Assembly: GCA_903823025.1 (NCBI GenBank)
Contig: CAIJRK010000049.1
Coordinates: 29,539-93,538 of the forward strand
Origin: an uncultured beta proteobacterium
GTDB taxonomy: Bacteria; Pseudomonadota; Gammaproteobacteria; Burkholderiales; Burkholderiaceae_C
Length of the DNA stretch: 64,000 bases
Reading direction: 5' to 3'
Shown here piece after piece: positions 54,331 to 62,741 of the stretch. The notes beneath the pieces were generated by a model. That model saw only the letters and a list, made by a program, of their open reading frames with translations. It was not told the DNA's origin and made no database searches. Position 1 is the first letter of the stretch. Each line of letters opens with the position of its first letter. Made by a program: the position numbers and the translations under genes.

Positions 54331-55484
54331 GCCGTCACCTCTTTAAAAACGCGGGCAAAGTAAGCGCGAACCACGCCCAGGTAACGGGCATCGTCGAGCA
54401 AAAAAGCATCATGGCCGTGCGGCGCGTTGATCTCGGCGTAGCTGACGTCGCGCCGGTTGTCCAGCAAAGCCTTGACGACTTCGCGGCTGCGTTTGGGTGC
54501 AAAGCGCCAATCAGTCGTGAAGCTGACCAGCAAAAATTTGCAGGTGGCGCGGGCCAGCGCGTGACTCAAATCGCCGCCATAAGTGCGGGCCGGGTCGAAG
54601 TAATCGAGCGCCCGGGTGGTGAGTAAATAGGTGTTGGCGTCAAAATATTCGGCGAACTTGTCGCCTTGGTGACGCAGGTAACTCTCGATTTGAAACTCGG
54701 CTTCCAGCGTGCTGTAGAGATAGGCGCTCACAGGGCTGGCGTCATGTGTGACGCGGGCAGCTTCGGCCCGCAGTTGGCGGCCAAACTTCTCGTTCATCAC
54801 GTCGTCGCTGAGGTAGGTGATGTGGCCAATCATGCGGGCGATACGCAGGCCGCGTTTGGGAATCACGCCCTGTTGGTAAAAGTGGCCGCCATGAAAATCC
54901 GGGTCGGTCACGATGGCGCGGCGGGCGACTTCATTGAAGGCAATGTTTTCAGCGGTCAGGTTGGGCGCACTGGCAATGCTGATGGCGTGGCGCACGCGAT
55001 CCGGGTATTGCAGCGTCCAGCTTAAAGCCTGCATCCCACCCAACGAACCACCCATGACGGCGGCCAGCGTTTGAATGCCCAAGGCGTCCAGCAGCCGGGC
55101 CTGTGACGTGACCCAGTCTTCCACCGTGAGCACCGGGAATTCAGCGCCGTACACGCGGCCCGTGTCGGGGTGGTGGTGCATCGGGCCGGTGGAGCCAAAG
55201 CAGGAGCCGAGGTTGTTAATGCCGATGACAAAAAACTGATCGGTGTCCAGCGGTTTGCCCGGCCCGATCATGTTGTTCCACCAGCCTTCGGACTTGACTT
55301 GGCCCGCATAAGTGCCCGCGACATGGTGCGAGGCATTGAGCGCATGGCAGATCAGCACGGCGTTGGATTTGTCGGCGTTGAGCGTGCCGTAGGTCTCAAA
55401 GCTCAATGAATAGTCGCGCAGTGACGCCCCGCTTTGCAAAAGCAAGGGGTCTGCAAAGTGCATGGTTTGTGGTGTGACGTTCAT
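54327..55484 (-). CDS. metX: Homoserine O-acyltransferase MetX
   Basis: A 385-residue alpha/beta-hydrolase-fold enzyme transferring an acetyl or succinyl group to homoserine in methionine synthesis. The nucleophile serine is in [14 protein letters not shown]; the catalytic histidine in [13 protein letters not shown]. Acetyl versus succinyl preference cannot be decided by eye. The ATG comes directly after a terminator hairpin and T run belonging to an upstream riboswitch. Confidence 0.96.
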   Translation of the reverse strand: MNVTPQTMHFADPLLLQSGASLRDYSLSFETYGTLNADKSNAVLICHALNASHHVAGTYAGQVKSEGWWNNMIGPGKPLDTDQFFVIGINNLGSCFGSTGPMHHHPDTGRVYGAEFPVLTVEDWVTSQARLLDALGIQTLAAVMGGSLGGMQALSWTLQYPDRVRHAISIASAPNLTAENIAFNEVARRAIVTDPDFHGGHFYQQGVIPKRGLRIARMIGHITYLSDDVMNEKFGRQLRAEAARVTHDASPVSAYLYSTLEAEFQIESYLRHQGDKFAEYFDANTYLLTTRALDYFDPARTYGGDLSHALARATCKFLLVSFTTDWRFAPKRSREVVKALLDNRRDVSYAEINAPHGHDAFLLDDARYLGVVRAYFARVFKEVTA

Positions 55485-55524
55485 AAAAAAATAAACCCGG
55501 TAGCGCTGAATGCGGAGCCGGGTT
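55485..55524 (-). terminator. Intrinsic terminator in the metX leader
   Basis: On the minus strand AACCCGG (55524-55518) pairs with CCGGGTT (55500-55494), followed by a stretch with seven consecutive T that ends at the metX ATG. Placed between the SAM-II-like aptamer and the start codon, it is the natural expression platform: ligand binding would favour this stem and stop transcription. Confidence 0.8.
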
Positions 55525-55540
55525 ACTGGGTGTATAGCGG

Positions 55541-55613
55541 TGGCCGTGGTTAGCTGAATTTTGAAACTTCAGAGGTTTCGGCGCCCGCAATCAGGGATCA
55601 AATCAGCGCGAAA
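55541..55613 (-). ncRNA. SAM-II-type riboswitch aptamer in the metX leader
   Basis: The minus strand reads CGCGCTGATTTGATCCCTG, then ATTGCGGGCGCCGAAACC, a variable loop and AGCTAACC. These match the conserved SAM-II blocks (stem P1, GAUUUG, UUGC.GC, GAAA, GCUAA). P1 can form between TTTCGCGC (55613-55606) and GCGCCGAAA, with one bulge. SAM-II aptamers bind S-adenosylmethionine by an H-type pseudoknot and control met genes. A good -10 (TATACT, 55618-55623, minus) would start transcription at about 55611, just at P1. Recognised by eye; a covariance-model search was not possible. Confidence 0.78.
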
Positions 55614-55617
55614 GATG

Positions 55618-55623
55618 AGTATA
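55618..55623 (-). promoter_or_regulatory. -10 element of the metX promoter
   Basis: TATACT on the minus strand matches the -10 consensus at five of six positions and is about seven bases before the aptamer. The -35 is poor (TGTTTG at a 17-base spacing). Confidence 0.5.
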
Positions 55624-55759
55624 AATCCAAGGGCGCGGGCCAAACAGATTGAACGCAATGAAAAAAGCCAGGCCGCTAGACCCGCGCACGCCAGACTGAC
55701 CTAAACGCTGGCTATCATCGGCGCTGTTCAACATCCAACTCCTCGCCACAATTTTTCAT

Positions 55760-56719
55760 ATGAATTTCACCGAACTTGCCAACGACTCCGAAGACTCAGA
55801 ACACACCCCGGCCGAGCGGGCCTCTGCCGCATCTCGCAGCACCTGGGTCAGCGTCTGGGTCAACCTGGTGCTGACCGTTACCCAGATCAGCATAGGCATT
55901 GTTGCCAAGTCGCAAGGCTTGATTGCCGATGGCATTCATTCGCTATCGGACTTGGTGGCAGATTTCGTGGTGCTGTTTGCGAATCACCACAGCAAAAAGG
56001 ACGCCGACGCCGATCATCCCTACGGTCATCAACGCTTTGAAACCGCCGCCTCGCTGGTACTGGGGGTTATTTTGTTGGTCGTCGGCATTGGCATGTTGTG
56101 GTCGGCGGTGCTCAAACTTGAATATCCCGAGACGGTACAAACGGTTCATATCATGGCGCTCTGGGTGGCCGGTGGCGCGTTGATTGCCAAAGAGCTGTTG
56201 TTTCGCTACATGCTGGCGGTAGCCAAGCGCGTCAAGTCGAGCATGTTGGTGGCGAATGCCTGGCACGCCCGCTCGGATGCAGCCTCGTCACTGGTGGTCG
56301 GCATCGGCATCATCGGTAACTTGGCGGGTTACCCGATTTTGGACCCGATTGCCGCGCTGATTGTGGGTTTCATGGTCGCCAAAATGGGTTGGGGCTTTAG
56401 CTGGGACGCGCTGCACGACTTGATGGATCGCGCCGTCGATGAACAAGAAGTGCAAGCCATCCGCCAAACGCTAATGGAGACGCCCGGCGTGAGCGATGTG
56501 CATGATGTGCGCACCCGAAAAATGGGCGACATGATTGTGGTGGACGCGCACATTGAGGTCGATGCCAATATCAGCGTTGAGGCCGGTCACGACATTGCCG
56601 TGGAGGCCCGTCAACGAGTGCTGCAACGCCATCGCGTGCTGAACCTGATGACGCATGTGGACCCGTGGCATCGGCCTGATCTGGACCACGCCAGCCCGAC
56701 TGCCTCGTCAATACGCTAA
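55760..56719 (+). CDS. Cation diffusion facilitator (FieF/CzcD-type) metal exporter
   Basis: A 319-residue inner-membrane antiporter exporting divalent metals such as zinc or iron(II). Six hydrophobic helices carry the binding motifs SLSDLVADFVVL (D-x-x-x-D) and HARSDAASSLVVG (H-x-x-x-D), followed by a cytoplasmic domain with DVHDVRTRKMG and VDAHIEVD. The sequence between helices 2 and 3 (HSKKDADADHPYGHQRFET) is typical of the family. Divergent from metX. Confidence 0.92.
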   Translation: MNFTELANDSEDSEHTPAERASAASRSTWVSVWVNLVLTVTQISIGIVAKSQGLIADGIHSLSDLVADFVVLFANHHSKKDADADHPYGHQRFETAASLVLGVILLVVGIGMLWSAVLKLEYPETVQTVHIMALWVAGGALIAKELLFRYMLAVAKRVKSSMLVANAWHARSDAASSLVVGIGIIGNLAGYPILDPIAALIVGFMVAKMGWGFSWDALHDLMDRAVDEQEVQAIRQTLMETPGVSDVHDVRTRKMGDMIVVDAHIEVDANISVEAGHDIAVEARQRVLQRHRVLNLMTHVDPWHRPDLDHASPTASSIR

Positions 56720-56782
56720 AGAACGATATACCAAACGCTCAACGCCCGCTGCAAAAAGCGGGCGAGGTTAAGGTCAGCAGAC

Positions 56783-57646
56783 TTAGCGTTTGTCCAAAAT
56801 CAGCTTGTGCAGGGCCTGTATTTCAGCCCGCAGTTCTTTCATCTCGGCGTGCATCTCTTTCTCGACATGCTGGCCGGACTGGTCAACCACTTCCAGCGTT
56901 TCTTGGTGCTCGGCATCACTGACGGTTTGCATGGCGTTCACGATGACGGCAATGAACAGGTTGAGCATACTGAAGGTGGCAATCAGAATGAACGGAATGA
57001 AAAAAGTCCAGGCATACGGATAGATTTCCATGACCGGACGCGAGATGCCCATCGACCAGCTCTCCAGAGTCATGACCTGAAACAGCGTGTAGAAAGAGCG
57101 GCCCAAATCGCCGAACCAATCCGGAAAACTACCGGCAAACAAATTGGTCGCAATCACGGCAAACACGTAGTAGATCAAGAGCAACACCAGCGCGATGGAC
57201 GCCAGTCCCGGAATTGCACCCAACAGGGCGCCCACCACACGCCGCATCGACGGCACGATGGTCAGCACGCGCAACACCCGCAACACCCGCAAGGCGCGCA
57301 ACACGCTGAACGGCCCGCTGGCTGGCACCAGGGCAATGCCGACCACGAGAAAGTCAAAAATACTCCAAGGGTCCCGAAAGAAAGCCAGCCGGTTGACAAA
57401 CAGGCGTATCGCGATTTCCAGCACAAAGACGGTGAGCGTGAGCTTGTCAAGAAAGTACAACACGTCGCCATAAGTGGCACGGATAAAGACAGATGTTTCA
57501 AGCCCCAGCGTGATCGCGTTGATGATGATCAAGACAAGAATAAACCCCTGAAAGCGGCTATCAGTGATGAGTTGGTTGAGCCGTCCCTGTAGTCCAGACT
57601 TAACAGGCGCGGGCGTAAGAGCGGGCGGATGAACGTTGGTAGTCAT
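56783..57646 (-). CDS. Voltage-gated sodium channel, bacterial NavBac type
   Basis: A 287-residue single-repeat channel. S1-S4 occupy roughly residues 30-135, with the arginine-rich voltage sensor LRALRVLRVLRVLTIVPSMR. The pore reads FQVMTLESWSMG, with the TLESWSM selectivity filter of NavAb-type sodium channels, and is followed by S6 (ATFSMLNLFIAVIVNAM) and a C-terminal coiled coil (EKEMHAEMKELRAEIQALHK). Four subunits form a channel. The start at 57646 is chosen over 57715, which adds a non-family N-terminus. Confidence 0.93.
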   Translation of the reverse strand: MTTNVHPPALTPAPVKSGLQGRLNQLITDSRFQGFILVLIIINAITLGLETSVFIRATYGDVLYFLDKLTLTVFVLEIAIRLFVNRLAFFRDPWSIFDFLVVGIALVPASGPFSVLRALRVLRVLRVLTIVPSMRRVVGALLGAIPGLASIALVLLLIYYVFAVIATNLFAGSFPDWFGDLGRSFYTLFQVMTLESWSMGISRPVMEIYPYAWTFFIPFILIATFSMLNLFIAVIVNAMQTVSDAEHQETLEVVDQSGQHVEKEMHAEMKELRAEIQALHKLILDKR

Positions 57647-57748
57647 ATTTTTTATCGAAATTTTTAAGTAATCTGCAAAGTGATCCAATGATCGAAAGGC
57701 ATGAAGCCCGCGCAATTTTGCATGATTTCCGGGATGCCTTGACCTCAG

Positions 57749-58654
57749 TCAAATCCCGCGCCCCACAGCCTGTAGCGCCAGACACAAATCGGCCCAGGCA
57801 CGGGCTTTGTGGGCGGGGGTACGCAGCAAGTAAACCGGGGGATATGTCACCACCACCGGAATGCCTTGGTAGCGGTAAATTTGGCCACGCAGCTTGCCAT
57901 ACGGAATTTTGCTGCCTTGCGCCAGACTGCCCTGTAGGACGGTTTGAGCTGCAAAACGCCCCATCACCACAATCACTTTGGGCTGCACCAGCGCGACTTC
58001 ACGATGCAAATAATTGGCGCATAAGGCGAGTTCTTGCGGCTCGGGGTTGCGCGCCACGCCAGGGCGGCACTTGACAACGTGGGTCACATACGCGGCGGTT
58101 GCCGGAGTTGCAGCGGTCGCCCCGGTGCTGGCTTCAGTGGCACGGTAGCGACTCACGCCCACGGCCTTAAGCAGGTTGTCAAACAACTGCCCAGCCTGAT
58201 CGACAAACGGCGACCCGGCGCGCTCCTGCGCTTCATCCGGGGGGTCTGCCACCACCAGCCAATCGGCTTGGCGAGGCATGTCGGCCACATCAAACACGGG
58301 CGCCCGGCGGTCAAGGCATAGCTTGCAGGCGTGGCAGTTCGCCACTGTTTGGGCCAGCGTCGGCCAATCCATCGTGGTCAGGCCTTCGGCCAGCGCGGTG
58401 ATGTCCGGAATCACAGCGGGTACGTCCTGGCTTGGCGCTTTCAAAACCTGGCGGGCGGCAGGCTCGCTGGCAAGTGCTGACGTGGCTCTCTTTTCAATCA
58501 CCTCGGCGGCCATCACGGGCGGGACAAGAACCGGAGCCGGAGCCAGCGTCATCGGCGTCAGCACCACCGCCTCGGCCACGGGGAGCGGGCACCAGACGCG
58601 CACGCCCATTTCTTGCAGCATGGCGCGTTGGCGGGTATCAAGGTCAAGACTCAT
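57749..58654 (-). CDS. Uracil-DNA glycosylase, family 4/5-type with iron-sulfur cluster
   Basis: A 301-residue repair enzyme that removes uracil from DNA. The N-terminal 100 residues are low-complexity, with MSLDLDTRQRAMLQEMGVR at the very start. The glycosylase core follows: CHACKLCLDRR (two cluster cysteines), VADPPDEAQERAGSPFVDQ, HVVKCRPGVARNPEPQE with the third cysteine, and VVMGRFAAQTVL. The ATG at 58654 matches homologues; codons at 58663 and 58681 are also possible. It follows rimI by a short gap. Confidence 0.9.
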   Translation of the reverse strand: MSLDLDTRQRAMLQEMGVRVWCPLPVAEAVVLTPMTLAPAPVLVPPVMAAEVIEKRATSALASEPAARQVLKAPSQDVPAVIPDITALAEGLTTMDWPTLAQTVANCHACKLCLDRRAPVFDVADMPRQADWLVVADPPDEAQERAGSPFVDQAGQLFDNLLKAVGVSRYRATEASTGATAATPATAAYVTHVVKCRPGVARNPEPQELALCANYLHREVALVQPKVIVVMGRFAAQTVLQGSLAQGSKIPYGKLRGQIYRYQGIPVVVTYPPVYLLRTPAHKARAWADLCLALQAVGRGI

Positions 58655-58665
58655 GGGGTGCATTC

Positions 58666-59136
58666 TCACAGCTTCAAACACATCACCACCGCGTCTTCGC
58701 GCTGGTTATCAGCGGCGGGATAATATTTTTTACGCAGGCCCACCCGGCCATAGCCTTGGGCTTCATAGACTTTGAGGGCGCGCACGTTGCCCACGCGCAC
58801 TTCCAGCCAAAGCGAGTGCGCGCCCTGCCCTTTGGCCCAAATCGTCAAAGCATCCAGCAAGACGTGCGCCCAGCCTTGGCCCTGATACGCGGGCGCCACC
58901 GTGATGTTGAGCAAATGCACTTCGTCCACGCCTTTCATGGCGACAAAATAGCCCAGCAACGTGTCACCGGCCATCAACAACTGCACCTCGTAGCCACTGG
59001 CAAGTGAGTCCAGAAAATGACTGGCCGACCACGGATGCGCGTAGGCCTGCTGTTCAACAAACAGCACACACGCCAGATACGCGGGCGTCAGCGTTTCAAA
59101 GCGGGCCTCAAGGGGCGTCGTCAGATCGGCGTTCAC
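58666..59136 (-). CDS. rimI: Ribosomal protein S18-alanine N-acetyltransferase RimI
   Basis: A 156-residue GNAT enzyme acetylating the N-terminus of S18. The acetyl-CoA-binding region is TVAPAYQGQGWAHVLLDAL and the late motif LEVRVGNVRALKVYEAQGY. Its ATG overlaps the tsaB stop by four bases; the tsaB-rimI pair is a widely conserved operon. Confidence 0.93.
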   Translation of the reverse strand: MNADLTTPLEARFETLTPAYLACVLFVEQQAYAHPWSASHFLDSLASGYEVQLLMAGDTLLGYFVAMKGVDEVHLLNITVAPAYQGQGWAHVLLDALTIWAKGQGAHSLWLEVRVGNVRALKVYEAQGYGRVGLRKKYYPAADNQREDAVVMCLKL

Positions 59137-59855
59137 AGCACCACTTTCAAGGCCGCACGCTCCGCCGTGGTTTGGGCCACTTTGTCACGGATATAAATCG
59201 GCAGGGCTTGGTCGGCGGGCACGGCGCGCCCAGCGGCCAGCAACGCCGGGGCGAGGCGCAACAGGGCGCTGGCCGTGGGCAAGACGTCGATGCGGGGCGA
59301 CAATCCCGCCAAACGGGTGCCGTAAGCGGCAAAAACATTGCCCGCCAGCGGCCAGTCGGATTCGGGCACCAGGGCTTCAGGACGCATCAAACAATCAGGA
59401 CTGATCGGCGTCCAGTGCCCGTGATGAAAACCATAGCGGGCGACATACATCTCATCCATGCGGGCATCCAGCAAGGCCGTGACTTGGTAATGCGCCTGCT
59501 GGGAGGCTTGCTGCCAGCGCGCCTCTTCGGCCACGACCAGCAAAGTATTGATCGGCAACACCTTGATGTGGGCGCCAAAGGCCAACCCTTGCGCGACTGA
59601 ACAAGCGGTGCGCAAGCCGGTAAATGAGCCGGGGCCGCACCCAAACACAAGGGCATCCAGCTGGTCAAACGACAGTCCGGCTTGCGCCATCAGTTGTTGA
59701 ATAAGCGGAATCAAGGTAGCCGATGTCAGCGCGCCGCCGGGGCCGGTATGTTGCCAAATTTGGGGAGCAGGCGGCGTTGTGCCAGCGCCAGCCACCCGGC
59801 GCTGCACGGCAACCGACATCAGGTCGGTACTGGTATCAAAAGCGAGCAGGTTCAT
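59133..59855 (-). CDS. tsaB: tRNA threonylcarbamoyladenosine modification protein TsaB
   Basis: A 240-residue ASKHA-fold scaffold of the TsaBDE complex that makes t6A37 in tRNA. NLLAFDTSTDLMSVAV at the N-terminus, then FGCGPGSFTGLRTACSVAQG, are signatures. The ATG at 59855 overlaps the EamA-gene stop (TGATG). Confidence 0.95.
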   Translation of the reverse strand: MNLLAFDTSTDLMSVAVQRRVAGAGTTPPAPQIWQHTGPGGALTSATLIPLIQQLMAQAGLSFDQLDALVFGCGPGSFTGLRTACSVAQGLAFGAHIKVLPINTLLVVAEEARWQQASQQAHYQVTALLDARMDEMYVARYGFHHGHWTPISPDCLMRPEALVPESDWPLAGNVFAAYGTRLAGLSPRIDVLPTASALLRLAPALLAAGRAVPADQALPIYIRDKVAQTTAERAALKVVL

Positions 59856-60871
59856 CAAAAGGTCTCATCAGGAAAATTTTTAACGGCTAACGGCGCCACA
59901 ACACGCACGCCAAACAAAATGCCAACCGTCACCAGCGCCAGCCCGGCGGCCAGATTCCACAGCATCGGCTCGTCCAGAAACATCACAGCCCCCAGCGCCG
60001 AGAGACCGGGCACCAGCGCCGTGATCATGGTCGAGCGCACCGGGCCAAAGTGCTGAATCATCTTGGTGAACGTGATGCCGGAGATCACCACCGACCCCCA
60101 GCCCTGAAACAGCAACTGGAACAACAACTCACCCCAAGAGGCGCTCAACAAATGCCCATCCAGCACCTGACCAAGCGTCAGCACGAGGTACGCCGGCACA
60201 TAGGTGACAAAGGCAAAAACGGTCAAGGCAATCGTGCTGCGCACCGCGTTGAGCGAATAATGGCGCGCCAGCACGCCGTAGGTCGCCATGAGAAACGCCG
60301 CCATCATGAACAACACGTCGCCCTTCCAGACCTCGCCGCCATCAAAAGCGGACAGCAAGCTGACACCGCCCACCATCAAATCGCCCAACACGATCAGGCC
60401 CAAACCCAGCGCCCGCACCAAGGTGATGCGGTCGCGCAACACGATCACGGCCAGCAGCGCCGTCCACAGCGGCAAGCTGCCCGGCATCAGCACCGAGGCG
60501 TGCACCGCCGGGGCAAACACAAAGCCGTTGTAAACGACCAAGGCGTACAGCAACCCGCCAAAAAAACCCACCGCCACCGTTTGCCGCAGCGGCAGCGGCG
60601 ACAAGCCGCCCAGCGACGACTGACCCCTCACACCCAAATCACGGTCGCGGTACACCAGCCACGCGCCCCAAGGCAACATGATCAGGCTGGCGCCTACGAT
60701 GCGACAAAACGCCAGATCAAACGGGGTTAAGGTGCCACTGCGCGCCGGGTCGGACGAGGCGCGGGCGATCAGAATAAAAGACGTCCAGATAAAAACAGTG
60801 ACCACAGCGGCGGCAATGCCCATCGTGCGGGGAGAAAAACCGCGTAACCCGCGGCGTGAAGAAGAATGCAT
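59855..60871 (-). CDS. EamA-family (DMT) permease
   Basis: A 338-residue membrane protein with two EamA repeats, about ten helices in all (GIAAAVVTVFIWTSFILIAR at the start; MITALVPGLSALGAVMFLDE near the end). DMT transporters export metabolites or drugs; this substrate is unknown. Divergent from dacB with overlapping 5' regions (60866-60871) if the longer dacB start is used. Confidence 0.88.
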   Translation of the reverse strand: MHSSSRRGLRGFSPRTMGIAAAVVTVFIWTSFILIARASSDPARSGTLTPFDLAFCRIVGASLIMLPWGAWLVYRDRDLGVRGQSSLGGLSPLPLRQTVAVGFFGGLLYALVVYNGFVFAPAVHASVLMPGSLPLWTALLAVIVLRDRITLVRALGLGLIVLGDLMVGGVSLLSAFDGGEVWKGDVLFMMAAFLMATYGVLARHYSLNAVRSTIALTVFAFVTYVPAYLVLTLGQVLDGHLLSASWGELLFQLLFQGWGSVVISGITFTKMIQHFGPVRSTMITALVPGLSALGAVMFLDEPMLWNLAAGLALVTVGILFGVRVVAPLAVKNFPDETF

Positions 60872-60925
60872 CCCGCCATTATCCGTGGCGTCCCTTGCCA
60901 GCGCCCGTGGCTGGATAATCTGGGG

Positions 60926-62374
60926 ATGTCCTTACCTTCTTGCCTGTTTGGCGCTTTTTCTTCTTTGGTCTGTGGCCTCGCCCTGGCGCAAAATCTGCCG
61001 TCTGCGGTGACCGCTGCCCTGGCTCGCGCCAATATCCCACAGGAAGCGGTGACGTTTTTGGTGGTGGACGCCGAGAGCCGTTTATCACCGCGCCTAAATC
61101 ACCGCGCCCATATCCCCGTGAACCCGGCCTCCACCATGAAGTTGGTGACCACTTACGCTGCGCTTGATCTACTGGGACCGGCCTACACTTGGCGCACGCC
61201 AGTGTTTGTGGCGGGCACGGTACAAGACGACACCTTGCTGGGCAATTTGTATATCAAAGGCCAAGGCGATCCCAAGCTGGTGGCCGAGCGTTTGTGGTTG
61301 CTGCTGCGCCGGGTGCAAGGCCTGGGCATTGCGCACATCGTGGGCGACATCGTGCTGGACCACAGCGCCTTTACCCCCACCGACACCCATCCCGCCGACT
61401 TTGACGATGAACCCCTGCGTCCCTACAACGCCACGCCCGACGCTTTTTTGTTCAACTTCAAATCCATCGTGATGACGTTTGTGCCCGACTTGGCCGCTCA
61501 AGTCGCCCGTGTGCATGTAGAGCCACCGCTGGCCGGGGTGCAAATGCCCAAGAGCGTGCCGCTGTCCAATGAGGCCTGCGGTAATTACCGGGCCAGCCTC
61601 AAAGCCGATTTTTCTGACGCGGCGCGGGTTCGTTTTGCAGGAACGTATCCGAGCAGTTGTGCAGAAAAAGTCTGGGCGGTCGCCTATACCGATCCCAAAA
61701 GTTTCAGCACGCGCGCGGTCGAAGGGCTTTGGCGCGAGATGGGCGGCAAGCTCAGTGGCACCGTGCGCTACGGCATCGTGCCGCCCTTGAGCACGCCTAC
61801 CTTTGAAATGACCTCCCCCGCGCTGGCCGAGGTCATTCGCGACATCAACAAGTTCAGCAACAACGTGATGGCGCAACAAGTCTTTTTAACGCTCAGTCTG
61901 CCGGGCGCTGTGACTTGGCCCGAAACGCCTGGCCAAGCCCTGCCGCCAACCGCGCCCATCGCCTCTTTCGAGGCCTCACGTCTGGTCGTGCAGCGTTGGT
62001 GGAAAGAGCGCATCGCCTCCAATGAAGCCCCCACGCTGGACAACGGCGCCGGTCTGTCACGCGAGGCCCGCATCAGCGCGCAAGCCTTGGGGCGTTTGCT
62101 ACAAACCGCCTACCTGTCGCCCTTGATGCCGGAGCTGATGGCGTCCCTGCCGATTGCCGGGGTGGACGGCACCCTTCGACGCAGTCGCAACCTGCCCGAA
62201 GGCCGCGCCCACCTGAAAACTGGCACCTTGCGCAACGTATCTGCCGTCGCCGGTTATGTGCACGCCGCCAGCGGCAAGCGCTACGTGCTGGTCGCTATTG
62301 CCAACCATGCCAACGCCAGCGCCGTTCGGCCCGCCATTGATGCGCTGGTGGACTGGACGATCAACGACAACTGA
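60926..62374 (+). CDS. dacB: D-alanyl-D-alanine carboxypeptidase/endopeptidase (PBP4)
   Basis: A 482-residue periplasmic peptidoglycan hydrolase. A Sec signal peptide ends near AQNLPS. The active-site motifs are SxxK in PASTMKLVTTYAALD, SxN in KFSNNVMAQQ and KTG in HLKTGTLRNVSAVAGY, with the long insertion typical of class C PBPs between them. The ATG at 60926 gives a clean signal peptide; the upstream in-frame ATG at 60866 does not. Confidence 0.93.
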   Translation: MSLPSCLFGAFSSLVCGLALAQNLPSAVTAALARANIPQEAVTFLVVDAESRLSPRLNHRAHIPVNPASTMKLVTTYAALDLLGPAYTWRTPVFVAGTVQDDTLLGNLYIKGQGDPKLVAERLWLLLRRVQGLGIAHIVGDIVLDHSAFTPTDTHPADFDDEPLRPYNATPDAFLFNFKSIVMTFVPDLAAQVARVHVEPPLAGVQMPKSVPLSNEACGNYRASLKADFSDAARVRFAGTYPSSCAEKVWAVAYTDPKSFSTRAVEGLWREMGGKLSGTVRYGIVPPLSTPTFEMTSPALAEVIRDINKFSNNVMAQQVFLTLSLPGAVTWPETPGQALPPTAPIASFEASRLVVQRWWKERIASNEAPTLDNGAGLSREARISAQALGRLLQTAYLSPLMPELMASLPIAGVDGTLRRSRNLPEGRAHLKTGTLRNVSAVAGYVHAASGKRYVLVAIANHANASAVRPAIDALVDWTINDN

Positions 62375-62384
62375 AACATGCACC

Positions 62385-62639
62385 ATGGCTTTGACTGACA
62401 TCATCGGCACCCTTGCCGCCATCCTCACCACCGCCAGCTTTGTGCCCCAAGCCTGGCACACGTTTAAAACCCGGGACGTGCGCGGTATTTCACTGGGCAT
62501 GTACAGCGTGTTCACCGTCGGCGTTGCCTGTTGGCTGATTTACGGTCTTTTGCTGGGCGCTTGGCCCATCGTGATAGCCAACCTCGTCACGCTGGTACTG
62601 GCCGCTGCTATTTTGGTGATGAAACTGCGGTTTAAATAA
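62385..62639 (+). CDS. SemiSWEET-type sugar transporter
   Basis: An 84-residue, three-helix membrane protein: ALTDIIGTLAAILTTASFVP with the conserved proline, QAWHTFKTRDVRGISLGMYS and two further hydrophobic spans. SemiSWEETs act as dimers to let sugars equilibrate across the membrane. It follows dacB by ten bases. The ATG at 62385 fits the family length; a longer in-frame codon at 62256 is not needed. Confidence 0.88.
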   Translation: MALTDIIGTLAAILTTASFVPQAWHTFKTRDVRGISLGMYSVFTVGVACWLIYGLLLGAWPIVIANLVTLVLAAAILVMKLRFK

Positions 62640-62741
62640 CCGCTGAAATTTGGCATGACCGGCCAGTACGGGAGATCAGGCCAGTTTGTGAGCCGCGACT
62701 GTCATCACAACGTTTTGTACAGGCAGATTCGAGTCAGGGAC

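Noticed and set aside
57688..58074. 128-codon open frame on the plus strand beginning before the uracil-DNA glycosylase end
   Set aside because: Most of it is antisense to the glycosylase gene, and the product has no family features.
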